Assembly (NCBI GenBank): GCA_036172665.1
Contig: CM069876.1
Coordinates: forward strand, 39,339,001-39,403,000
From: Prosopocoilus inquinatus
Lineage: Eukaryota > Arthropoda > Insecta > Coleoptera > Lucanidae
DNA length: 64,000 bases
Direction: 5' to 3'
Made by a program: the position numbers and the translations under genes
Shown: one piece after another, positions 42,001 through 54,000 of the stretch
Position numbering within the stretch: the stretch's first letter is position 1
Layout: every line of letters starts with the position of its first letter
Notes under the pieces: generated by a model
Told to the model about the DNA's origin: nothing
Seen by the model: only the letters and a program-made list of their open reading frames with translations
Database searches by the model: none

Positions 42001-45000
42001 AACCCAGCTTACAGATGTGTTGAGCAGGTTGCGTCTTCATTTAATGATTAGATTATATACAAACTTTCTAGTCTAATAGAAGTATTAATTACTTCTACAA
42101 TCAATTTATAATATTATTAAAGTTGTCTAAAAGATGACGATTAAAATTATTAATTAGATCTCATCGCTAAAAATATTGATATAGAAATAATAATTGTTAA
42201 ATTAAAGAACTTGTACGCAATTCAATTAACATCGCTTGAGTATGTAGGCAACCAAACTGGCATATCTGGAAATTGGACTGCCTCTACATTTGGTGAGCGA
42301 GTTTCATGTTTATTTTATTAATTAGCAATTGCAATAAGAGATATAAAAACAACCCAGAATTACGTAAAATTTGAATAAAGGAAATTGTACACTAAATATT
42401 CAGATTATTTAAAAAAAAGTTTACTTTACGAACGTAAAGCACAAGACAAGTTAACTGTCACGAATAACGCACATATATTTTGACAGAAAAAATAATTTAC
42501 GGATGAAACCCCTTTATGTAAGCAACCCTATTAGTACCGCTCGAAAAGGTAGGCAATTCAACTTACATTTCTGCTAATTGTGTTGTATCTACATTTAATT
42601 GGGCCTCATATTCAGCGTAGTAACAGCAGTTGCTACAATTTGGGACATTGAAATAATCTAGAATGGGTTAGAATTTAAATTTCAATCGAAATTATAAGAC
42701 TTTTTAGCAAAAAAATATTAGGATCTGTTTCAAAGAAGTTCATTTTTTTTTAAACCAATTGGATAAACCAACTAAACTAACAACAAAGCAAAAAATTATG
42801 CGTTAACAATAATTCGCCGGTTCCAATTCCGTGATTAATTAATCATCGAAGTATGTAGGCAACCCAGCTTACAAGTGTTTTAATTAGGATGTCTACTTGT
42901 TTGCTGACTGGGATTGAAGCCCTTGACCAACAAAGCAATACGGAGAGTTACTTTGAATTAATTAGAATTTAATTTATTTTGAACCAGAAGCGACTACAAC
43001 CACCCACGAAACTAATAAACTGTCCACACGATTAAAAGAAATAATTTTTATTATCAGAAATTGTACTAGTAATAGGAAACAAATTAGTTAAAATAAAATA
43101 AAGAAAAAAGATTCTCAAGAAAAATATTGCATTAGACTTTAGTAGACATTCATCAATTACGTAAGCAACTCAACTTGCACATCTGTTAGTTGGGTTGCCT
43201 ACGTATTTTCCTCATCTCCAGAACAGTAAAGTGAAATATAAGGAAGAAACTTAAAGGACATTTCCCTCAACCAAACAAACACATCTGATTGCAGTGTTTG
43301 ATTGATTTGATTGATACAATTAATAAATAAAGTATACAGGTTGAAAATTGATTAAATTAACGAAAGGAAAACGTAAAAAAATGTTCTGTCCTAAATGCTC
43401 GTATGTACATAAATACAAAAGAATGTTTGCCAAGTTGTTTTGTTATTGTCTTCTGACGACTAGTTTCTTGAATATTAATTATTGTTTTCCTAGTATTTTA
43501 TTTATGATATCAATATTATACAATAGGTACCTTCAAATACAACATGTTAAGTGAGGAATATGTAAATAAAAGCAAATACCACGTATTTCTAAGTTCACAA
43601 ACAGCAAATACGTATTTTAAAGACAAAACTGTCATCTTCAGTGTTTGTCGACCCAACGCAACGTAAGCACTGAAGATGATGATTTTGCTATTGAAATATG
43701 TAGGTATGTGTTCTGTCTAAGTAAGATTTTGTGCTTACAAGAAAATTAAAATAAAAGACTGTAATAATTACGTGCGTTTTTAGTAATAAGTTTTTCAAAC
43801 TTCTTTCTTTCATCACTCACCAATATCATGGATAAATCCATTGCAATTACTTGCATTCTGTACAGAACAAAATCAAGATTAATGCTGCAATTCTGAGCTC
43901 AATCGTAAGCATCGTAAGATATTATCGTGCCATTTAAATGTACAGGTCTTAAGTACCGAACGATGCTTACGATCAAGCTCAGAATTGTAGAATTAATCTT
44001 TTATGAGAAATTTCAATTTCTAAAATTTCTATTTTTAATATAAAAAAATAATGAGTTCATTCAAAATTAATGCCTAATTAATTGAGACTCTTTCTCAGAA
44101 TAGAATATGTGTAGTTTTGATAATAAAGTATGTCATTTTTAAATGTATTGCTTTTACAAAAAGGAAATAGGAGTATCTATTTATTTTCATAAAGTTATCG
44201 CTCGGTGATAATTGTAGAATTGCTGTAAAAAACAAAAGCTGAAAATATAATTTTTATTTACCTTTATCTTGACGTTTCGCAAAACGAGTTATTTGCTTCT
44301 TCAAAAAAGTTTTCTTTTTCGTATGAATAAGTTTTGCAAAAAATTAACGAAATAACATAAAAATGCAAAAAATAAAATGAATTTCCAATATCTTAACAAC
44401 ATAATTCTGTTAAAATTTTGTTTTTTTGTAATAAATTTAATCAAATTCAATAATAGTGAACTAAATATACTGAATCGTATGCTCAAGTAAACACTTCACA
44501 TCCTGTACAGGATGTTAACTGCGGAAGTTCAAGAGAACATCGCATAACATTTTATTTGTTTTCCAAAATAATAAAACTATAATAATTTGTTTTGAAATTC
44601 CATTTTGTTCTTATGATTTACGAAAAATTAATTAACACAACTTCTTACTGGTTATTTTTTTGTTAACTATTTTTACTATAACGTTCTCATTATTTCATTC
44701 CGTTTAAAATAATAAACAGGTTTGAAATTTACATTAAACACAGTATCAGCAGAAAATATTGTATAAATTAGTATGACGATATGCATTTCAAATGATGTTT
44801 TTTTTTTCTAATTAAAGAATGGAAAAATTACATCAAACACATGGATTTACAATGAACGAGTAAAATATGAAGGAATTTACTGACGCGTTCTGCTTTACGC
44901 TGCTTAGGTTCATAAACATATCTGCATATCATTTTCGTTTACGGTATTATCCAAATAAATATTTATCATGTGGACTGAGCTCTTACTGATTTAATTTTCA

Positions 45001-48000
45001 CCATGTCACTATCAACAATAGACTTGGTTCTCTGTATTGCATTCTATATTTTTAATTTTAATTAAAACAGAAAAAATATATAGTATATTAGTCGAGGCTG
45101 CATGAATTTTGAATTGAATGCATATTCAGCAACAAATAATTTGCTGATCGTCTCGCAAGCAGTACAACATTCCACTGACTTGCACTACTCTAATTTTATT
45201 ACTGTGGTTACATAATATGTACTTAAATTACATCATTACATGCCTACATTATGTTTAAGTGTATTGTGTGCTATAAATCATCGAGAAAAACTTTTTTTTT
45301 AAATAAAGACAAGTTTACTTATTTTCTTTTTTTTTCTATTTTAGTCAGTATTAGTTACTTTGTTTTGATTTTTGTTTTGTTGAGTTCTTATTTCTTTACA
45401 TTTAATCGTTGTGAATACAGCGACGAATTCAAGGACCAATGGTGTCAGTGTTTTTTTGTTTTGCTGTTATCATCACATTCACTTTGACTATACGTATTTA
45501 AAACTAAAAATTTTATTAAATATTTTAAAAACTGTCAAATAAATAAAATAATCAATCAATGAAATGAAATTTGATGAAATTAGAAAACGTTATATGAATA
45601 CAATAAATAATTTAAAAAGATAATAATTATATAAATGCCTACTAAATTATGCTATAAAAATAAACGAATGAATAGAAACAAAAAATTAAATTAAAAAATT
45701 ATGAATTGCAATTATCTACAAATGGTTTTTTTACATGGTTTTGAACCAATTATGAATCACATTAATGTGAAACAATATACAGGGTGATATATGGTTAAAG
45801 TAACTTATAACTTATTTAATACCACACTTTTTTCTTCTTCTTTTCTTCTTCTTTTCGAAACGGCCATACTTTCTCCTTCTTCTTTTTTTCTTAAATTTTT
45901 TTCTAACGTATTTGATAAACAACCGTCGATTAATTTATTATGTCTGTTTTATACGATTTATACTTACTTAAAATTTTAGAGACACCAAACGAAATAAAAC
46001 TAAAATTTGTTACAAAAATCTTATCTTGTTAAGTTACGAATATGACACTAAGCTCCGATTTCTTCATCTGCGTATAAATTTATCTGCCAGGTAATATCCT
46101 CGCAAACTATTATCGATGATGACAATGATTTCCAAGGATAATGCCTGGCAGATAAATTTATCAAGAGATGAAGAAATCGGGCATTAAAATTATTTTTAAA
46201 GAAAACAGAATTGTCACCAAAAAAGAAAAGGACAGTAGAGGCAACAAAATAAGCGGTCCTAACATCCGCCCCTGAGGACCTCCAAACAAGAAAGATCTCC
46301 ATCTTGAAGTTAGCTAAATCAAAGTGATTTTTTTCTTCCTAGTAACGCGGAGTTGTATACAAAGTTTCTAACGTGCAGGAAATTGAAAGTGTTCCTAAGT
46401 ATCGACGGTAAAAGTCGATAGATGTCACTGGAATTTGTAGTTTGTAATTTCATTGCCTGTAAACTATTTATTTTTGCAATCATTTAGAATAGTTGCAAAT
46501 TTAAACATTAAACTGTTTAACTACGACCCAAAACAAACAGTTTTGGTTTAACAGCGCTAAAAGATCATTGGTGGCATTATACAGAGCGTTCGTAAATGAT
46601 TGAAAGGTGATTGAATTTAGTTCATATACAGTGTATAAAGTGATGAAGTTTCCTATAGGGAAAACTTTTTTTAACATGAGTTTTAAAAGAAAAACTTATT
46701 TTCTATAAAAATTTTTGTTTGTATCGAAACCCATTTTAGTAAAACAAAAATCCAAAACTCACTTAAGATAAGATCAAAAACTTGAAATTATGTCGAGTTG
46801 TTGATTTTGAATTTAAATCCGAATGTTACATCAAGGTCGTAATACCTGTAATTGTCGACGTTAGACAAAAGGCAAATGTCATTTCGATAAAACGTTTATT
46901 AAATTGCCTTTTGTAAATCTTCCCATGTTCCGTCCATGGTAAAAGAAAGTAATTTAGTACCAGCTGTATTCTACTATGCTCTACACTGATTGTGAGCGAG
47001 ATATTCAAACGCATTTTAATCGTTGGTGAACGCTCTGCATTTATAAAGAAATTAATTTTTAATTTGGTTCTTGAACTGTTTTTTTTTTAGTTTATCTTCT
47101 TTCTCCCCCTCTCTTCCACCCTCCCTTCTCCTTTCCTTCTTTGTTTCATTTTCTTTCTTTCTTAATCAGAAACTTTTTTTTAGCTGTAGTTGTCGATCGA
47201 TGGCGAGTTGATAGAAACTGCGCATGCGCATTGGATCGCAACCGTTTAAAATTTGTTACCTCTCTCTCTCTTAGCTTTTTAATATGCAGGAACTTTAATC
47301 AAAATTATTTTCTAATTTTTTTTATTATATCTACTTGTTTTTTTTTTAATTCCAAGGAACACATTGAAATTTTGGCGCTAAAAAAGGGCTTTGTCATTGG
47401 TAACTGGCAGGAATTGACCGGGTTTGACCAATGACAAAGCACGTTTTTAGCGCCAAAATTTCAAAGTACTTCCCCGAACAAATTTTATCTTCATCGTTAT
47501 TTTCCTTTTCTTTTTTTTTCTATGACACAACAGGGTGAACGTATCCAGATTAATTATTAACGCAAAATTTTAAAAAGAAAAACTTTTGTGTCGACGTTTC
47601 GCTTGTGCAATTGAGGGCGCTTTCAAGATTAAGATCTTAAGAAATTAAATGTTTTCTTCATTAATATGGCAACAGCTAGTTTTCATATGTCATTTCCCAT
47701 AATTAATCAATTAATTAATCAAGAAATGCATAATATAATCAAAGGGGAGAGAAAAGATTAAAATAAATGCTTCTCTTTTCCCCTGCTCTGACTTTCTTCG
47801 TTTAAGTCAAAAACTGAAACATAAAAATTGGTTTCTTTCATTTAATAACATTAAAACTCAATAGATGGCACTATCATTTGCGTCATTAAGATAACAAAGC
47901 TCGATATATGTCATTAATTTTGAAGAAATAGTTTTATTTTACATTTGTAAACGTTTTTCTGATTAGTACCCGTCTCACATTTTCGTGTGAAAAACCAACG

Positions 48001-51000
48001 TATTTTCCATTAAACCACAATAAAGTTAACAGATGGCGCCACAGTCATTTTTCTGTAGTCCAAGAAAACAAAAGCGTTAGTTTCTCAGTAGTAATTATAA
48101 AGCTCTATAGATAGCGTGCTTATTTTCGTTCAAAGCAAAAATTCTAACGTGCTTGCTTCAATTCATTTCAAAGCGTTAAAAATAAAAAGATGGCATCTCC
48201 GTTTAAATATCGGGACATTAGATTTTCATGATAAACTTAAGTCGCGACGTCCTGCGATCAATCTTAATGCAATGACAGGTCAAAAAGCGATCCCAGGATG
48301 TCGTTACCTAAGTTTTTCATTAATTTTACGTCAAAACAAAGCTCGATAGATGTTATTAGTTTCGGAGAAATAGTTTTATTCTATATTTGTAAACGTTTTT
48401 CTTCTTACTATCCGTCTCACATTTTCGTGCAAGAAACCAACGTATTTTCCATTAAACGACAATTAAAGTTAACAGATGGCGCCACAGTTCAATCAGCATT
48501 CCTATTCGTTTGACCAATCAGATCCACTGAGTTCAATAATGTCCGAATTTTGTTTATTTTTGCTCTCTTTTTGTGTAGTCCAAGAAAACAAAGGCGTTAG
48601 TTTCTCAGTAGTAACTGTAAAGCTCGATAGATAGCGTGCTTATTTTCTTTCAAAGCAAAAACTCTAACGTGTTTGCTTCAATTCATTTAAAAACGTTAAA
48701 AATAAAAAGATGGCGTCTCCATTTAAATACCTGGACATTAGATTTTCAATGATAAACTTAAGTCGCGATATCCCGCGATCAATCCTAATGTATTATCAAG
48801 TCAAAAAGCGATCGCAGGATGTCGCTACCTAAGCTTTTCATTAATTTTACGTCGCAATTGCGAATATTCTCGGATAAATCGTTTTGGTTTACTATGCTTC
48901 TGCTGACGAAGCCCCAGACAGGGCTGAACCAGCGGTACAGAGGATGCTCGAGGGATCCATTGCAATCAAAACGATTTGCAAATTTAGATTTTTAGATTGA
49001 AGAAGATGAAATTACAGAAAAAAGTTAGGTCTCTTCGACTCAGTTGTGTCAAGCTTGTTTAAATTGAGTGGCTAGTTCGACGCTAGAGCCTCTGTGTTAA
49101 AACTTGAGCATTTATTTTTTCTTTTTAGGGAAGGTAACCACCCAGACGATTACAGCCGATTAACCTACAGAAAACTCCTCGAAGAAGTCTGCCGTTTCGC
49201 CAACGTCCTCAAGAGCAAGGGGGTGAAACGGGGAGACCGAGTCGCCGTCTACATGCCGATGATTTTGGAATCAATCGTCACCCTCCTCGCCTGCAGTCGA
49301 ATCGGAGCAGTACACTCGCTGGTGGTGAGTACTTCCGGCTGGCCCCATTTGCACACAATGTTACATTGTGTGAACGGCCTAAATTAAGCAATTATGTAAG
49401 TCGAGGAGGTCGAAGGTCAAATTCCGCGGCGGCAGTTTGCAGGATTTTCGGCGGATTCCTTCGCGGAGAGGATCCAGGATTGCGGGGCGAGGGTGCTGGT
49501 GACCGCCGATGGGGTTTGGAGAGGAGAGAAGCATCTGAGTTTGAAGGCCATCTGCGACGAGGCCATGGAGAAGTGTGCCAAAAATGGGCACAACGTCGAA
49601 TGTTGCGTCGTCGTTTCACATTTGTGCAGGGTCACATCTCCAAAGGGAACTCAACAGAATCAAAGCAACAAAGTAAGTTGAATGAATCAAAGTGTTCTTT
49701 TTTTCAGGGAAGTAATTAGTCAATCAGTTTTTTTTTTTTTTTTTAATTTAAAAATTATCTTTATTTTGACTATAATCGCTAATCGCATACATTTTACACA
49801 CCAGACGAGTTTCGTTACGCAATAATTCAAGCAGAGTTCATGTCTGATGATTTTTTTTTGCCACAAAGTTCACGGTGATATACGGCTTCTGTTTTATCTT
49901 TCTATATTTTCTATTTTCATTTTCGTTTTGTAAAGAATTACACAATTGAAACGGAAAATGAATGTTTCCTGATGGAAACGTTGCGAATAAAATTGATTAG
50001 GTACACTTGAACTTCGAAACCTAATTGTATTACTTATTTATCATTACCATAATAATACACTTGATTATATTATTTATTTTCCAAAACAAACAAAAACAAT
50101 CTGACGCAAAAATGTAGTAGCTAATTGTATTCGTTTCCTTACTTATAAGTAGGCTTAGGATAATTATGCATTTGTATACGCAAACGCATATTTTTTTAAA
50201 TAATTTTATAAATAGATGCATATTTTAATTCTTTAGGTCGCTAATACATAACTTGCTGCATTTTTGTTTCAATTGCAAATTTACCATTATTTCTTCCTAC
50301 CAAGTGCAAACCGACACGTTATAGCAGACAATCTGGACAATCAGTGTTCTAAAATCAGAAAACTTGGAAATAATAAGAGGATTAGCAGGGTATGGGCACA
50401 GTCTTCTCACCGGGTGTCGATCTAATCTAACCACTGCGCATTCTTCCACGATTCGATTTTTAAACGCCGCGAACAATTTAAATTTAAATTTTTGCGGCAC
50501 GCAACTTATCTCCGCTACAAGCAACATTAGAAGAAAACGATACACTTTGAAATCATAAATATACCCGCGCCCTTTGCCTATGTTTCAAGTTTCGTCCCGA
50601 TCGGCCCACAATTTATTCTTATTTCTTGACTAAATAATTTAAAATTAAAAAATGTGTTTTATAACAGAAAAATAAATATGCGTTAATGAAAGAACGCTAT
50701 TCCTTTTTAAAAGTTAATTTTTAGTGCATATTTTTGATGATTTTGGTGCATATTTGCATGCACATTTTGAAGTTGTTTAAAGCATAATCATCCTAAGTTT
50801 ACTTATAAGTTATGAGACCAACATCAGAGATTCTTAAGTTATATAACATAAACAAAAAAGTTCTTCAAGCGGAGTACTGGGGAATATTAAAATTAAAAGA
50901 AAGAATTCAGACTACTAAAAACTTTGTATTTTTTAATGTATCTCTTGTAAAGGGTGTCTTTTTTAACACGGTTTGATTAATGCGTATTGAATCCTCGCAT

Positions 51001-54000
51001 ACAGCACCATTTACAGCACGCCACACGTCAAATTATAAATAAAAATAATAATTAAACTCTGGAGAAAACTAAATTAAATCGTTCCAAAATTAGAATGTTG
51101 TCATTAATTATAATTCTGCAAGAAATTGTCCAAACAATTAAAGAACTGACGGAAAAACAAAACAATTGAAAAACGGTCCTAACATCCGCCCCTGGGCAAC
51201 TCCAAACAAAAAATATAATAAACCTTGAGGTTGATTACCGAAACATCGCTTGCCTCGACTTTGCTTCTTTCAAATCGTGCGTGATTGCGCTCAAAATTAA
51301 ATTAATTAATCAAAGGTTTTCTTCAATGTTGAATGTTCCTTTTTTTTTCTCTCTCTCTCTCTTCTCTTTTGCTACCTTAAAAGAAACCAAAAGCGTAATT
51401 TTCTCATTAGTAACTATAAAGCTCGATAGATAGTGATAGTTCTACATTGATATCTATTTCATTTCAATTCAGACTGTTTTTCTACTATATTACGAATCAA
51501 AATTGTTTCATGTTTAAATTTTTTAATACTTTTCTCTTTATTTGCCTGCATTCGTTTAAGGCAAAAATTCAATCGAGGTGTTTCTTTTTAATTAAGAACT
51601 TTAAAAATCAATAGATGGCGTTTAAACACGATTTAAACACTTGCACAGCGATGAAAGTCAATAGATACAATTAGATCCGGATTCAATGTGTTCCGGATAG
51701 ATTCGTTTGACCAACTAGATCCGAAATTAGAAAAACGCAGGAAGTCAGACGTGTTCTTCTCATGCAGCATTTAGTAACGTTAAAAATCAATAGATGGCGA
51801 CAGCATTTTAATATTTGAACAGTTTGATTGAAGGTAATGACCACCAACTTTGGTTTGTTTCCCTCTTCTCCCTCGTCCTCCTTTCTTCTTCAGAAAAAAA
51901 AAAATAAATAAAACGGAAAGAAGAGGATTCCGAAGTAGTAACCATAAAACCCCATGGATGTCACTACGTTTGGAATCTTGGAATTCTTGAATTAGAATCT
52001 TTTTAGTGCCTATAATATTACTTGCCGTTTTTATTTTCGCAACAGGAAAGGCTAAAGTCCATGTCACAGCGATAAAAGCCTATACAAGACGCCACAAATT
52101 GATCCCAATTCAATTTGTTTCGTATTCGTTTACCAGTAAGATCCGAGATTAGAAGACAAAACGACGATCAAATTTCTGTTTCTTTTATCTCTTTTTTCGT
52201 CACACAAGAAAACAATGAGCTTTTTCTGAAGTGGCATTTAATAAAGTTAAAACTCGATAGATGGCGGCACTATTTAAAAATTTGAATGGTTAGATTCAAG
52301 ATTCGAACTTACTTTTAATTTTTCTTCTCTTTCGCTCTTTGTTCTTGAAAAAAAAATATATATTAAAAGAATAGGATTCTTAAGCAGTAAAAATAATACC
52401 CCGTAAGCGTCACTAGTTTTGGAATTTTGTTTTCTTTTTATGGTGAATCAGAACTAGTTTTATTAATTTTTTTTTAGAACATAAAAAAGCCAAGCGGAAC
52501 GATAAAAATCAATAGATGGCACTACAATTCGAGTCAAATTAAATTATTAAATTAAATTTGTTCAATACTCGTCGGACCAATCGAATGGGAGATAGAAAAC
52601 AGTGATCTCTTACTCTCTTTTGTTGTATAAGAAAATGAAGAAGCTTTTTTATTAATTAGTTACGATAAAGTTCGATAGATGTCGCTAGTTTTGATAAACT
52701 GTAACGAATAAAAATCGTTTTATCTTTAATCTTTTTAATACTTCACTGACTTCCTTCGTTTAAAGCAAAAACTCAAAAATGCTGTCGTGGCGATAACAAT
52801 GCGCACTGTTTTAACGTCTCAAAACTTAAGATAATGACCAAATTTCTTTTGTTTTTTACCTCTCCATAGTTGTCAGATTTTTTTTAAATTTGATTCCATC
52901 CATTATTTTTTCAAATTTTTTATTAATAGTTAATTTCGATACATTTTTGCTTTTAACATTGGACCAGTTTAAGTTATTGCTACCGAAATTAATTCGTAAC
53001 TTGCAAACTAACCATCATAGGAAAAATTCGTATGTGATTTTAGAGTCCGACAGTATTGCCAACCGACCAAATGGTCTATGGCTTACTTTTTCTACAACCA
53101 AAATGGGCGAATTAATTTTTATTTGGCTTTGGAGTAACAATTCTAAAATACGGAAATTAAGAAAAAAGAAACAAAAGGTTTAGCATTTAACGAATTTTTT
53201 AGTTTTTGGTTAACTTTTGGGTTTCGCGTCCCCCTTTTGGGGAATTCACGCCTCCCTCCCTTCGCCCTTCACCGTCGAATTTCAAACTTGAACCTGAAGA
53301 CTGATGCTAAAGGATAATCAAATGCTTTTATAGTATTTGTGTTTTACCAAGAAAGTGTCAAAATAAATTAAATATTTAAAAGACATTGAAAATTAAGACA
53401 AAAATCTCTTTAATTCTAATAAAATACAACCAACCTTTGATAATTAATGACGACAAAAATTATTGCTCGCCACTGTATGTGTATTGTATGTATATGCAAT
53501 TTCCTTTAAAAAAAATTACATGATAAATTAGTTGCAATTTCTATTCAATTTTCTTTTTATATTTATCTTACTGCGCCCCCTTTTGCAGACTTATGCGCCC
53601 CCCTAGGGGGACGCGCCCCACAGTTTGGGAAACACCGGTTTAATAGATCCAGGTAGGGTAATGTTGACGTTGAGATCGGTTGACCTTCATTTTAATTGCT
53701 TTTTAATTTTTAAAGAAAATTTTATACTTTTAATTTCTCTTGCAATATTTAATTTTTAATTGTATTATTAAATGGAGTTACGTTGTGATCAGTTGGGTTG
53801 GATTGAGCTTGACGTCAGTTGAACTTCACTTTAAATGATTTTTTTCAATACTCATTTTTCATTTTTAATCTTTTACTTGTATTAGGTGAAATTAGGTTGA
53901 TGTTAGTTGGATTGGATTGATCTTAATCCATCTATAATGTAAAATCGATGATGTTTAGAATTGATACGAAAAAAAAAAAGAATTAATATAATCTTTATTA

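Noticed and set aside
41290..43210. CRISPR-like array (regularly spaced hairpin repeats)
   Set aside because: Eukaryotic intron, spacing of 250-445 bp, degenerate repeats and no cas genes.
47585..47650. Another hammerhead motif (minus strand, GCGAAACGTCGAC tail)
   Set aside because: The GAAACGTC part is present but the CTGANGA core reads TTGAAAG and stem II does not form; kept only as a possible relic.
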